Positions 7,620-16,924 of a stretch of DNA of 43,511 nucleotides are shown here, piece after piece. A program made the translations under genes and the position numbers. The notes beneath the pieces were generated by a model, which was given only the letters and a program-made list of their open reading frames with translations, did no database searches and was not told the origin of the DNA. The first letter of the stretch is position 1; each line of letters starts with the position of its first letter. This DNA comes from Brevundimonas sp. (lineage in GTDB: Bacteria > Pseudomonadota > Alphaproteobacteria > Caulobacterales > Caulobacteraceae): assembly GCF_004210735.1 (NCBI RefSeq), contig NZ_SDZL01000023.1:1-43511 (forward strand), written 5' to 3'.

Positions 7620-9697
7620 TGCCTTCCGTTCGCCCGCTCGCCGTCGCCCTGGCGGCCCTTGTCGTTGTGCAGGGACCGCTGGCCGCCGCGCCCGTGATGG
7701 CCCAGACCGCCGCGCGCCAGACCCTGAACGTCCAGGGCGCCGACATTCGCGCCTTCATTCAGGACGTGGCCCGCACCACCGGCCGCACCTTCATCGTCGA
7801 CCCGGCCGTCAGCGGCACGGTGACCGTCAGCAGCCAGCGCCCGCTCAGCCAGACCCAGCTGTTCGAGGTCTTCCTGTCGACCCTGCGCGCCAACGGCCTG
7901 GTGGTCACGCCGACCGCGTCCGGCGCCTATCGCATCAGCCCGGCCCAGGGCGCCGCCCAGGGCCCCGCCACCGTCGGCGCCGAACGGTTCGCGACCGAGG
8001 TCTTCACCCTGCGCCACATCGACGCGACCTCGGCCGCCGAGACCATCCGTCCGCTGGTCGGGGCCCAGGGACAGGTGCTGCCCAACGCCGTCGGCAACAG
8101 CGTGGTGGTGGCCGATTTCGCCGACAACCTGGGCCGCATCCGCGCCCTGATCGCGCGCATCGACGTGGATCGGGCGTCGTTCGAGGTCGTCACGCTTCGT
8201 CACTCCTCGGCGCGCGAGATCGCCCAGGTGATCGATCAGGTTCTGGCCCCGCCGGGCGGCCAGCCGGGGCAGGGGATGGTGTCGGTGACGCCGGTGCTCA
8301 GCTCCAACTCCGTCATCCTGCGCGGCGACCCGCAGGCGGTGGCGCGGGTGCGTGGCCTGATCGACGATCTGGACGGTCGGGCCCTGTCGTCCGACGATGT
8401 GAAGGTGGTGTTCCTGGAGCACGCCAACGCCGAGCAGCTTCTGCCGGTTCTGCAACAGCTGGTGGGCCAGCCCATCACTGCGGCCACGGCCAACGCCGCG
8501 CCCGCCGCCGGATCGGCTCCGCCCGCCGAGGCCGCGGCGCCGGCCGCCCCGGTTCCGGGGCAAAAGGCCAGCATCGCCCGTTTCGCGGGCGCCAACGCCC
8601 TGGTCATCTCGGCCTCGCCCGAGACCCAGCGCATGGTCAGCGAGGTGATCCGCCAGCTGGACGTTCGTCGCCAGCAGGTGCTGATCGAGGCCATCGTGGT
8701 CGAACTGTCCGACAATGCGGTCAAGGAGCTTGGCGTCCAGTGGCTGCTGGCCGGCGCCGACGGCAATCCGGTCGGCCTGACCAACTACAGCGACAGCGCC
8801 ACACCGCTGCTGCCCATCGTCGGCGGCGCGGCGGCGAACGATCTGGACGAGGATGACCCCCTGCGCGACACCCTGCGCCGCGCGGCGGTCAACAGCCTGC
8901 TGGGCGCCAATGGCTTCATCGGCGGCGGTGGCGGTCGCATCGGCGACGGCCTGTTCGGCTTCATCATCAACGCGGCCAAGACGGACCAGGCCTCGAACCT
9001 GTTGCAGACCCCGTCGCTGATGACGCTGGATAACGAGGAAGCCACCATCCTGGTCGGCCAGGAAGTGCCGATCACGACCGGCGAGACCCTGCTGGACGGC
9101 AACTCCAACCCCTTCCGCACGACCCAGCGTCAGGACATCGGCGTCAAGCTGAAGATCAAACCCCAGATCAACGCCGGCGGTTCGATCACCCTTGAACTGC
9201 GTCAGGAGGTCAGCAGCATCAACGGCGTCCTGACCGCCAACGCCTCGGACCTGGTGCTGAACAAGCGCGAGCTGGAGACGACGCTGATCCTGGACGACGG
9301 CGACATCGCCGTGGCCGGCGGTCTGCTGGACCAGAACGAGCGTCTGGCCGTCGACAAGGTGCCGGGCCTGGGCGACATCCCCGGCGTCGGCGCCCTTTTC
9401 CGCTCGACCAGCCGCCAGCGCGGCCGCACCAATCTGATGGTGTTCATCCGCCCCACCATCGTGCGCACGGCGGGCGACGCCCAGCGGGTCAGCGCCGACC
9501 GCTGGGGCTATATGCGGGACGAGCAACTGCGCGTCCGTCCGGAGGAGGAGCCCAGCCTGGACGCCATGCTGCGCGATTATATGCGGACCCAGCCGCCCGC
9601 CGCCCCGTCGGCCCTCGACGCGCCGCCGCCGGGCCCGGTCGCCGCCGCCGCTCCGGTCGCGGGCGCACCGCTGGCCCCGGCGACTGACCAGCCCTGA
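7619..9697 (+). CDS. gspD: Type II secretion secretin GspD
   Basis: This protein forms the outer-membrane channel of the T2SS. The 692-residue product has a Sec signal peptide (cleavage near VMAQ-TA, 29), an N0 domain (about 35-110) and N1-N3 repeats up to about 350, the last interrupted by an Ala/Pro-rich insert. The secretin domain lies at about 360-625 (VLIEAIVVELSD, then VPGLGDIPGVGALF). The C-terminal Pro/Ala-rich tail has no recognisable S-domain, and no pilotin gene is nearby. The ATG shares its A with the gspC stop codon (TGATG), so translation is probably coupled. A longer in-frame extension into gspC is rejected because it would bury the signal peptide. Confidence 0.95.
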   Translation: MPSVRPLAVALAALVVVQGPLAAAPVMAQTAARQTLNVQGADIRAFIQDVARTTGRTFIVDPAVSGTVTVSSQRPLSQTQLFEVFLSTLRANGLVVTPTASGAYRISPAQGAAQGPATVGAERFATEVFTLRHIDATSAAETIRPLVGAQGQVLPNAVGNSVVVADFADNLGRIRALIARIDVDRASFEVVTLRHSSAREIAQVIDQVLAPPGGQPGQGMVSVTPVLSSNSVILRGDPQAVARVRGLIDDLDGRALSSDDVKVVFLEHANAEQLLPVLQQLVGQPITAATANAAPAAGSAPPAEAAAPAAPVPGQKASIARFAGANALVISASPETQRMVSEVIRQLDVRRQQVLIEAIVVELSDNAVKELGVQWLLAGADGNPVGLTNYSDSATPLLPIVGGAAANDLDEDDPLRDTLRRAAVNSLLGANGFIGGGGGRIGDGLFGFIINAAKTDQASNLLQTPSLMTLDNEEATILVGQEVPITTGETLLDGNSNPFRTTQRQDIGVKLKIKPQINAGGSITLELRQEVSSINGVLTANASDLVLNKRELETTLILDDGDIAVAGGLLDQNERLAVDKVPGLGDIPGVGALFRSTSRQRGRTNLMVFIRPTIVRTAGDAQRVSADRWGYMRDEQLRVRPEEEPSLDAMLRDYMRTQPPAAPSALDAPPPGPVAAAAPVAGAPLAPATDQP

Positions 9698-9701
9698 TCG
9701 C

Positions 9702-11201
9702 ATGATCACCCTGGTCAATCCTTCGCTGCCCTATGCCTTCGCCCGCGCGCGCGGGGTGGTGCTGCTCGACCTGACCCAGGACGATCTGGCCGTGGTCGGC
9801 CTGCGCGACGGCGCGGACCCTCTGGCGCTGGTCGAGGCGCGCCGCGCGCTGGGCCGTCCGCTGACGATCCAGCGCCTGACCCGGGCCGAGTTCGACCGTC
9901 GCCTGTCCGACATCTATGGCGGCGACGGACTGGCGGCGTCCGACGATCTGGACATGCCGTCCGGCCTCGACAGCCTGATCGACGACATGCCCGCGGCGGC
10001 CGATCTGCTGGACACGACCGACGACGCGCCGATCATCCGCCTGATCAACGGCGTCATCGCCGAGGCAGTGCGCAACGGCGCCTCGGACATCCATATCGAG
10101 CCCTATGAACAGGCGCTGGTGGTGCGGATGCGCATCGACGGCGTGCTGCGTGAGGTGCTGAACCTGAACGCCCGCATCACGCCCCTGCTGGTGTCGCGGG
10201 TCAAGGTCATGGCCCGTCTGGACATCGCCGAGAAGCGCGTGCCCCAGGACGGCCGCATCCCCCTGACGCTGGGCGGCAAGACGCTGGACGTGCGCGTTTC
10301 GACCCTGCCGTCGCGGGCGGGCGAGCGGGTGGTGCTGCGTATCCTGGACAAGGATCAGGCCGGCCTGTCGCTCGAGGCGCTGGGCATGACGCCCGCCGCC
10401 CTGGTCGACTTCCGCGCCGCCCTGGCCGAACCCAACGGCGTCATTCTGGTCACCGGCCCGACCGGCTCGGGCAAGACCACCAGCCTGTATGCCGGACTGG
10501 CCCTGCTGAACGACGCCACCCGCAACATCCTGACGGTCGAGGACCCGGTCGAATACGCCATCGACGGCGTCGGCCAGACCCAGGTCAACACCAAGGTCGG
10601 CATGACCTTCGCCGCCGGACTGCGCGCCATCCTGCGTCAGGACCCGGACGTGGTCATGGTCGGCGAAATCCGCGATACCGAGACGGCGGCCATCGCTGTT
10701 CAGGCCTCGTTGACCGGCCATCTGGTGCTGTCGACCGTCCACACCAACGACGCCACCGGCGCGGTGGTCCGCCTGCGCGACATGGGGGTCGAGCCCTTCC
10801 TGCTGGCCTCGACCCTGCGGTTGATCGTGGCCCAGCGGCTGGTGCGGCGGCTGTGTTCCGAGTGCCGGACGGCCGAGCCCGCCGACGCCGCCACCGCCCG
10901 TCTGGCGGGCCTGCGCGAAGGCGAGACGGTGTGGCGCCCGCACGGCTGCGCCCACTGCAACCAGTCCGGCTATGTCGGTCGCATGGGCGTCTATGAGGTC
11001 GTTCGCGTCGATGACCGCATCCGCCGCCTGATCGCCGCCGACGCGACCGAGAGTGAGCTGGCCGAAATCGCCTTCGCCGAACGCCCGACCCTGTTCCAGT
11101 CCGCCCGCGATCTGGTCCGTCAGGGTTTGACCTCGGTCGAGGAGGCGGTCCGCGTGACCCGGCAGGAAACCGCGCCCGAAACCGCCGGGGCCGTCGCCTG
11201 A
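9702..11201 (+). CDS. gspE: Type II secretion ATPase GspE
   Basis: This cytoplasmic hexameric ATPase powers pseudopilus assembly. The 499-residue product has an N-terminal GspL-binding domain, an N2E domain (about 105-215) and the ATPase core. Walker A GPTGSGKT is at 252-259. The Asp box and Walker B region (LTVEDPVEY, DPDVVMVGE 314-322) and His box (STVHTNDA) are present. A zinc-binding tetracysteine domain is intact (Cys385, Cys388, Cys416, Cys419). The start is 4 bp after gspD, and the end overlaps gspF by one base. All key residues are present. Confidence 0.96.
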   Translation: MITLVNPSLPYAFARARGVVLLDLTQDDLAVVGLRDGADPLALVEARRALGRPLTIQRLTRAEFDRRLSDIYGGDGLAASDDLDMPSGLDSLIDDMPAAADLLDTTDDAPIIRLINGVIAEAVRNGASDIHIEPYEQALVVRMRIDGVLREVLNLNARITPLLVSRVKVMARLDIAEKRVPQDGRIPLTLGGKTLDVRVSTLPSRAGERVVLRILDKDQAGLSLEALGMTPAALVDFRAALAEPNGVILVTGPTGSGKTTSLYAGLALLNDATRNILTVEDPVEYAIDGVGQTQVNTKVGMTFAAGLRAILRQDPDVVMVGEIRDTETAAIAVQASLTGHLVLSTVHTNDATGAVVRLRDMGVEPFLLASTLRLIVAQRLVRRLCSECRTAEPADAATARLAGLREGETVWRPHGCAHCNQSGYVGRMGVYEVVRVDDRIRRLIAADATESELAEIAFAERPTLFQSARDLVRQGLTSVEEAVRVTRQETAPETAGAVA

Positions 11202-12412
11202 TGGCCGTGTTCGACTATGTCGCCGCCGATGCAAAGGGCCGCACCGTTTCCGGCGCCGTCACCGCGACCGACGAGGCCGCCGCCCGCGCCCAGCTGGAAC
11301 GCCGCCGCCTGCTGCCCTTGCAGGTCGCGCCTTCGCGCGGTGGCGCCGCTCCGTCGGCCGAGGCGACCGGCCGGGCGAAGCTGGGCGGCAAGCAACTGAC
11401 CCTGATCACCCGCCAGCTGGCGACCCTGGTCGCCGTCACCCCGCTGGAAGAGGCGCTGCGCACCATCGCGCTGCAGGCCGAGCGGCCGAACGTCAAACGC
11501 GTGCTGAACGGTGTCCACGCCGGGGTGCTGGAAGGCTATCGCCTGTCCGAGGCCATGCGCCGTCAGGGCGCGGCGTTTCCGCCGCTGTACCGGGCCATGG
11601 TCGCGGCGGGCGAGGGCTCGGGCGCCCTGTCGCCGATCCTGTCGCGCCTCGCCGACCTGCTGGAGCGCGAGCAGCAGGTGAAGGGAAAGGTGCTGACCGC
11701 CCTCATCTATCCCATCGTCCTGTCCGTCGTGGCGCTGGGCGTCATCGCCGCCCTGATGGTGCTGGTAGTGCCCAAGGTGGTGGATCAGTTCGAGAGCATG
11801 AACCAGAGTCTGCCGCTGCTGACCCGCGCGGTCATCGGCCTGTCGGACCTGATGGTCGGCTGGGGCTGGCTGGTGGTGTTGCTGATCGGTCTGGGCGTAG
11901 TCGGCGGGGCGGCGGCGCTGCGTAATCCGGGCCTGCGCCTGCGCTTCGACGGCTGGCTGCTGAAGGCGCCGGTGACGGGCCGGCTGACCCGCGACCTGCA
12001 CGCGGCCCGTATGGCCCGCACCCTGTCCACCATGATCGCCTCGGGCGTGCCGGTGCTGGAAGGGCTGACTATCACCGCCCGCACCGTGCCCAACCGCCGC
12101 CTGCGTCAGGCGACCGAGGCCATGGCCGAGGCGGTGCGCGAGGGCGGGGGCCTGTCGGCCGCCATGCGCCGCGCCGACGTCTTCCCGCCGATCCTGGTCC
12201 ACATGACCGCCTCGGGCGAGGGCTCGGGCAAGCTGGAGCCGATGATGGAACGCGCCGCCGAATATCTGGAACGCGAGTTCGAAACCTTCACCGCCGTGAT
12301 GCTCAGCCTGCTGGAACCGGCGATCATCGTCGTCATGGGCGGCGTGGTGGCGATGATCGTCCTGTCGATCCTGCTGCCCATCCTTCAGATCAACACCCTG
12401 GCCATGGGTTGA
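11201..12412 (+). CDS. gspF: Type II secretion platform protein GspF
   Basis: This is the polytopic inner-membrane core of the assembly platform. The 403-residue product has an N-terminal cytoplasmic domain and two GspF repeats (about 70-190 and 270-395, each with a GEGSG motif). Membrane segments lie near 167-190, 217-239 and 370-395. The start overlaps the gspE stop (TGATG). Length and layout are usual for the family. Confidence 0.95.
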   Translation: MAVFDYVAADAKGRTVSGAVTATDEAAARAQLERRRLLPLQVAPSRGGAAPSAEATGRAKLGGKQLTLITRQLATLVAVTPLEEALRTIALQAERPNVKRVLNGVHAGVLEGYRLSEAMRRQGAAFPPLYRAMVAAGEGSGALSPILSRLADLLEREQQVKGKVLTALIYPIVLSVVALGVIAALMVLVVPKVVDQFESMNQSLPLLTRAVIGLSDLMVGWGWLVVLLIGLGVVGGAAALRNPGLRLRFDGWLLKAPVTGRLTRDLHAARMARTLSTMIASGVPVLEGLTITARTVPNRRLRQATEAMAEAVREGGGLSAAMRRADVFPPILVHMTASGEGSGKLEPMMERAAEYLEREFETFTAVMLSLLEPAIIVVMGGVVAMIVLSILLPILQINTLAMG

Positions 12413-12414
12413 AT

Positions 12415-12960
12415 ATGAGAGCCGCCATGACCCCAACGACTCCTCATCAAGATGTCGCGCAACGCGCTCAAGCAGCGAGCGGCCGCGCCGCGAGCGATAG
12501 CGCCCAAAAATCTCCGCGCCACGCGCGTCGCGCTAGCGGCAAAAGAGATGGCTTCACCCTTGTCGAGCTGATGGTCGTGGTCGTTATCATCGGCCTGCTG
12601 GCCACGGTGGTGGCGATCAACGTCCTGCCCAGCCAGGACCGCGCCATGATCGGCAAGGCCAGGGCCGACATCGCCGTGCTGGAGCAGGCGGTCGAGACCT
12701 ATCGTCTGGACAATCTGACCTTCCCCGACGCCGGGGCCGGGCTGAACGCCCTGGTCGCGGCGCCCGCCGACCTGGCCAATCCGGACCGCTATCGCCACGG
12801 CGGCTACATCCGCCGCCTGCCGCAGGACCCGTGGGGCCACCCGTATCAGTATCGCCAGCCCGGCGCGCACGGCGGCCAGTTCGACATCTGGTCCTTCGGC
12901 GCCGACGGCCGCGAGGGGGGCGAGGGCAATGACGCCGACATCGGCAACTGGCAGGGCTGA
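12415..12960 (+). CDS. gspG: Major pseudopilin GspG
   Basis: This is the main subunit of the T2SS pseudopilus. After prepilin-peptidase cleavage at G-FTLVELM, the mature part has the hydrophobic helix VVVIIGLLATVVAIN, then LDNLTFPDAGAGLNAL and RLPQDPWGHPYQY, the typical GspG core with its calcium-site region. The leader is odd: from the ATG at 12415 it is 46 residues (42 from ATG 12427), while GspG leaders are usually under 15. No in-frame ATG, GTG or TTG lies nearer the cleavage site. Codons in the leader (AGC GAT AGC, AAA TCT, GCT AGC, AGA GAT) are unlike the neighbours. Confidence 0.92.
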   Translation: MRAAMTPTTPHQDVAQRAQAASGRAASDSAQKSPRHARRASGKRDGFTLVELMVVVVIIGLLATVVAINVLPSQDRAMIGKARADIAVLEQAVETYRLDNLTFPDAGAGLNALVAAPADLANPDRYRHGGYIRRLPQDPWGHPYQYRQPGAHGGQFDIWSFGADGREGGEGNDADIGNWQG

Positions 12961-13390
12961 TCGGCCCCGGCGCAGGGCCGGCTTCACCCTGGTGGAGCTG
13001 ATGCTGGTGGTGGCCATCATCGGCCTGGCCGCCGCCGCCGTGGTGCTGACCGCCCCGCCGCCGGGCCAGCCGGTCGGGGTCGAGGCCGAGCGCTTCGCCG
13101 CCCGCCTGATCCGCGCGCGCGAAGAGGCGCTGCTGACCAATCGCCCCGTCGCGGTCGAGGTCGACGCCGACGGCTATCGCTTCGCCGCCTTCGACGGCGC
13201 GGCGTGGAAACCGCTGTCCGAGGGCCCATTCCGGCCCACCACATGGGACGCCGACACGAAAGTGCAGGCGCCGGCCCGCATCGTCTTCGACGTGATCGGC
13301 GCGGCCGATCCGGTCAGCGTCGGCATCACCCGCCCGCGCGGCGCGGCGCGCGTCACCGTGGACGCGGCGGGCGAGGTGCGCCTGTCATGA
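12929..13390 (+). CDS. gspH: Minor pseudopilin GspH
   Basis: The 153-residue product has the prepilin cleavage site RRRAG-FTLVELM (Gly18) and a hydrophobic N-terminal helix. A region like the GspH fold follows (RLIRAREEALLTNRPVAVEV, a common GspH/FimT core). The gene overlaps the end of gspG by 32 bp and has GAGGG (12922-12926) before its ATG. It probably sits in the pseudopilus with GspI, J and K. Confidence 0.9.
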   Translation: MTPTSATGRADRPRRRAGFTLVELMLVVAIIGLAAAAVVLTAPPPGQPVGVEAERFAARLIRAREEALLTNRPVAVEVDADGYRFAAFDGAAWKPLSEGPFRPTTWDADTKVQAPARIVFDVIGAADPVSVGITRPRGAARVTVDAAGEVRLS

Positions 13391-13749
13391 GCCGCCGCGC
13401 CGACCGGTCCGGGTTCAGCCTGCTGGAGCTGCTGGTGGCGCTGGCCGTCTTCAGCCTGGCGGCCGTCGCCCTGTTGAATCTTCAGGGCGAAAGCACGCGC
13501 AGTCAGGTCCGGGTCGAGACGCGGACCCTGGCCGGCGTGGTGGCCCAGAATCTGGCGGTCGAGGCCGTCACCGCGCCCCGGCCGCCGTCCGATGGCGAGG
13601 GCCGAACCGCGCTGGCCGGCCGCGACTGGCGCTGGTCGCGCAGCGTCGTCGCCACCGACGATCCCGAGATTCTGCGCATCGATATCCGCGTCGCTGACGG
13701 CGCCGACCCCGCCGCCCTGCTGACCGTGTTCCGGAGCGCGACGTCATGA
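13387..13749 (+). CDS. gspI: Minor pseudopilin GspI
   Basis: The 120-residue product has a short leader MSRRADRSG-FSLLELL with Glu at +5 and a hydrophobic helix. The core QGESTRSQVR...ETRTLAGVVAQNLAVEAV is typical of GspI. It overlaps gspH by ATGA and gspJ by ATGA. GspI nucleates the pseudopilus tip with GspJ and GspK. Confidence 0.9.
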   Translation: MSRRADRSGFSLLELLVALAVFSLAAVALLNLQGESTRSQVRVETRTLAGVVAQNLAVEAVTAPRPPSDGEGRTALAGRDWRWSRSVVATDDPEILRIDIRVADGADPAALLTVFRSATS

Positions 13750-14336
13750 AGACGCGCGCCGGTTTCACCCTGGTCGAGGTCCTGATCTCGCTGTTGATCT
13801 TCGCCCTGATCGCGGGCGCAGGCGCGGCGCTGCTGGCGGTGGCCAGCGACAACCGGCTGGCGGTCAGGGCGGCGTCCGACCGCACCGCCGACCTGCAACG
13901 GCTGCGCGCCCTGCTGGCCGCCGACCTGTCCCAGGCGTCGGGCCGCCGCACCCGCGACGAGCGCGGCGTGCGCGCCTTCACCGCCCTGGCCACGGGGCAG
14001 GAGGCGGACGGCGCCCTGCTGCGCCTGACCCGCGCGGGCTGGAGCAATCCCGGCGACGCGCCCCGCGCCTCCATGCAGACCGTCGAATACCGCCTCGTCG
14101 AGAACCGTCTGGAGCGCCGCTTCCGCGCCCGGCTGGACGGCGCCCGGTGGGAGACGCCGCAGGTCCTGTACCGCGGCGTCTCGAACGCCCGCGTCGCCTT
14201 CATCGACGAGGGACAGGAGCGGCCCGACTGGGTCGGCGGCTCGGACGATCCGCTGCCCGACGCCGTGCGTCTGGACCTGACGCTGGACGGCTATGGCCCC
14301 ATGACCCAGCTGTTCCTCGTGGGAGCCGGGCGATGA
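13746..14336 (+). CDS. gspJ: Minor pseudopilin GspJ
   Basis: The 196-residue product has leader MKTRAG-FTLVEVL and a hydrophobic helix (LISLLIFALIAGAGAALLAV). The GspJ region MQTVEYRLVENRLERRF and a C-terminal beta-rich part (RVAFIDEG) follow. Its position between gspI and gspK, with ATGA overlaps on both sides, supports the call. Confidence 0.9.
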   Translation: MKTRAGFTLVEVLISLLIFALIAGAGAALLAVASDNRLAVRAASDRTADLQRLRALLAADLSQASGRRTRDERGVRAFTALATGQEADGALLRLTRAGWSNPGDAPRASMQTVEYRLVENRLERRFRARLDGARWETPQVLYRGVSNARVAFIDEGQERPDWVGGSDDPLPDAVRLDLTLDGYGPMTQLFLVGAGR

Positions 14337-15325
14337 GCGCGCGCCCGGATCGTGGGGATCGCCGGGGCGTCGCGCTGCTGACCGTCCTGCTGCTGGTGGC
14401 GGTGGTGGCGGTGATCGCCGTGGCCATTCTGGACGACGTGCGCTTCTCGATCCGCCGCACCACCAACGCCGAGAGCGGCGCACAGGCCCGCTGGTATGCG
14501 CTGGGGGCCGAGACCCTGGCCCGCCGCCAGATCGCCCGCTTGAACGACGCCGACGCGGTGCGGACCCCGGTCGATCCGCAATGGAACGGCCGCGTCTTCG
14601 CCTTCCCGATCGAGAGCGGGTCGATCCAGGCCGCGATCCGCGACGGCCAGACCTGTTTCAACCTGAACAGCGTGGTCGAGGGGCACGGCGACGTGTTCCA
14701 GCGCCGCGCCCTGGGGATCGAGCAGTTCGTCATCCTGGCCCGCACGGTCGGCGTGCCCGAGGGGCAGGGTCGCCAGATCGCCGAGGCGCTGGCCGACTGG
14801 ATCGACGCGGACGGCGCGCCCGGCCCCGGCGGCGGCGAGGACAGCCTGTACGCCGCCCGGAACCCCGCCTACCGCACCGCCGGAACCTTGCTGGCCGAGG
14901 TTAGCGAACTGCGCGCCGTGCGGGGTGTGGATTCCGCCGCCTATGCCCGCCTGCGCCCCTATGTCTGCGCCTTGCCTATCGCCGACCTGTCGCCGGTCAA
15001 CGTCAACAGCCTGACGCCCGATCTGGCGCCCCTGCTGGTCATGCTGACCGAAGGGCGGCTCAGCCTGCCGGCCGCCCGCCGCGCGATCCAGGCGACGCCG
15101 CCGGACGGCTGGAGCGACATCAACGCCTTCTGGGCCCAGCCGGCCCTGCGCACCTTGGATCGCCTGCCCGAGACCTCGGACCAGGTCACGGTCCGCACCC
15201 TCTATTTCACCTTCCGCGCTGACGTCGAATTCGGCGGCGCGCGGATCGTTCGCACTTCGCTGCTGGAGCAACGCTCCGACGGCCGGTTGCGCACGGTCGC
15301 CCAACGCTGGACACCCGACGAATGA
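14333..15325 (+). CDS. gspK: Minor pseudopilin GspK
   Basis: The 330-residue product is the large tip pseudopilin. The leader MSARPDRGDRRG-VALLTVLLL lacks the +5 glutamate, a known GspK trait. It also has the family motifs CFNLNSVV, ALADWIDADG and SPVNVNSL (helix-hairpin-helix-like region). The chosen start overlaps the gspJ stop by ATGA; the open frame continues upstream inside gspJ, but that extension is out of context. Confidence 0.92.
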   Translation: MSARPDRGDRRGVALLTVLLLVAVVAVIAVAILDDVRFSIRRTTNAESGAQARWYALGAETLARRQIARLNDADAVRTPVDPQWNGRVFAFPIESGSIQAAIRDGQTCFNLNSVVEGHGDVFQRRALGIEQFVILARTVGVPEGQGRQIAEALADWIDADGAPGPGGGEDSLYAARNPAYRTAGTLLAEVSELRAVRGVDSAAYARLRPYVCALPIADLSPVNVNSLTPDLAPLLVMLTEGRLSLPAARRAIQATPPDGWSDINAFWAQPALRTLDRLPETSDQVTVRTLYFTFRADVEFGGARIVRTSLLEQRSDGRLRTVAQRWTPDE

Positions 15326-16419
15326 GCCGAACCCGTATCCTGTTGCTGGCCGAGGCGGGCCAGCCCTCGCCCTGGCTGATCGTCGGCGGCGACGGCCATG
15401 TGCTGCAACGCGGCCAGCTGGCGCCCGGCGAACGGCTGGAGGGCGAGCCCGTCCGCACTGTCCTGATCGTGCCCGGAACCGACGTTCTGGTCCGCTGGCT
15501 GGATCTGCCACGCAAGGGCGACGCCCAGGTCGCCGCCGCCGCCGCTTGGGCGCTGCGGGATGATCTGGCCGTTGATCCCGACCGCGTCGCCGTCGCCCTG
15601 GGCGGGCCGGCGACCGAGGGGCAGGGCCGTCTGGTCGCCCTCGCCGCCCGCCCGCTGATCGCCGCCTGGACCGCCTGGGCCGAGGATGTGGGCGCCCCGC
15701 CTGTCGCCATCCTGCCCGACAGCCTGATCCCGCCCGAACCCGACGATGACGCCGCCCTCAGCGCCATTCGCTTCGGCCCCCGCACCGCCCTGCGAGGCCG
15801 GTCGCTGGCGGTCAGCGGAGAGGCCGAACTGGTGGAGCTTCTGGCTGACGGGCGAGCGGTCGAGCCTGTGACCGAGGCCGAGGCGGTCGAGCGGGCGGTG
15901 ATCGCCGCCGCCCTGAACCCGGCGGTCAATCTGGCGGGCCCCCGCCGCGCCGCGCCCGCCACGCCTGGCCGTTGGCGACGGTCGGCCGCGCTTGCGGGAC
16001 TGGTGATCCTGTCGCCGCTGATGGTCATTCTGGCCCAGGCCGGCCATGACGAGATACAGACGCGCCGCCTCGACGCCGCCGCGCGCGCCGCTGTCCGTCA
16101 GGCCCTGCCGGACGCGCCCCCGACCGCCGACCCTGCCGCAGAGGTGGCCCGGCGACTGGCCGAGGCGCCGCCTTCCGGCGGTTCAGCCGGCACGGCCGCG
16201 CGCCTGTTCGCGGCGCTGGAACGGGTTGATGGCGCTGAACTGGACAGTCTGGTGCTGGATCCCGGCGGACTGCGCATCACCGTCACCTATGCCAACGCTT
16301 CCGATCTGGAAGTCCTGAAACAGGCGGCGGCCGGGCAGGGCCTGTCCCTGCGCGACCAGAGCACGGTCGAGGACGGCGACCGCATCGTCAGTGACATGAT
16401 TGTGGGAGCGGCGACATGA
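15322..16419 (+). CDS. gspL: Type II secretion protein GspL
   Basis: This bitopic inner-membrane protein recruits GspE through its cytoplasmic actin-like domain. The 365-residue product has that domain (about 1-215, with LVRWLDLP and AAAAWALRDDLA), one membrane helix (about 221-240) and a small periplasmic ferredoxin-like domain at the C-terminus. It overlaps gspK and gspM by ATGA. Confidence 0.88.
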   Translation: MSRTRILLLAEAGQPSPWLIVGGDGHVLQRGQLAPGERLEGEPVRTVLIVPGTDVLVRWLDLPRKGDAQVAAAAAWALRDDLAVDPDRVAVALGGPATEGQGRLVALAARPLIAAWTAWAEDVGAPPVAILPDSLIPPEPDDDAALSAIRFGPRTALRGRSLAVSGEAELVELLADGRAVEPVTEAEAVERAVIAAALNPAVNLAGPRRAAPATPGRWRRSAALAGLVILSPLMVILAQAGHDEIQTRRLDAAARAAVRQALPDAPPTADPAAEVARRLAEAPPSGGSAGTAARLFAALERVDGAELDSLVLDPGGLRITVTYANASDLEVLKQAAAGQGLSLRDQSTVEDGDRIVSDMIVGAAT

Positions 16420-16901
16420 ACGTCATCATCAACCCCCTGATCGAGACGTGGCGGGGCCGCACGATGCGCGAGCGGCGGATGCTGGGCGGCCTGGGCCTGC
16501 TGCTGGCCCTGTTCGCGGTCTGGTACGGCGTGATTGCGCCCGCCCTGTCATGGCGCGGGGACGCCGCCGACCGGCTGGGTTCGGCCCGAACCCGCGCGGC
16601 GGCCGTTCACGACGGCCTTGCCCGACTGAAGGGACAGGCGCCCGGCGCGGTCCTGCCGCTGGGCGATGTCGAGGCCATCGTGCGCCAGACGGCGCAGGAG
16701 GCGGGCGTGGTCGTCACCACCCAGGTTGAGGGCGACACCCTGGGCTTTTCGGTCGAAAGCGCGACCTCGGCGGGCCTGTTCGGCTGGCTGCAGACCTTGG
16801 AGGGCCAGCACGGCGTCACCGCCACCGCCCTGAACATCGCCGAAAACGCCGACGCCACCCTTCAGGCCCAGGGCGCGCTCCGGGGCGTCCGGCCATCATG
16901 A
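16416..16901 (+). CDS. gspM: Type II secretion protein GspM
   Basis: The 161-residue product is the partner of GspL in the inner-membrane platform. A short cytoplasmic N-terminus (WRGRTMRERRML) precedes one membrane helix (22-42). The periplasmic ferredoxin-like domain ends GFSVESATSAGLFGWLQTLE. It is the last intact gene of the operon. Its TGA overlaps a further ATG that opens an 8-codon frame. Confidence 0.88.
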   Translation: MNVIINPLIETWRGRTMRERRMLGGLGLLLALFAVWYGVIAPALSWRGDAADRLGSARTRAAAVHDGLARLKGQAPGAVLPLGDVEAIVRQTAQEAGVVVTTQVEGDTLGFSVESATSAGLFGWLQTLEGQHGVTATALNIAENADATLQAQGALRGVRPS

Positions 16902-16924
16902 CGGCGCTGAAAATCGCGTTATGA
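16898..16924 (+). pseudogene. Possible stump of gspN
   Basis: An ATG overlaps the gspM stop in the same ATGA arrangement used at every junction from gspH to gspM. The frame reads MTALKIAL and then stops (TGA 16922-16924). GspN normally begins with a short charged segment and a membrane helix and follows gspM. The frame may be what remains after loss of gspN, or a chance start. No further GspN-like residues are seen in any frame up to the prepilin peptidase gene. Confidence 0.3.

Noticed and set aside
7532..9718. Minus-strand frame of 728 codons opposite gspD
   Set aside because: Shadow of the secretin gene; His/Gly/Arg-rich with no family match.
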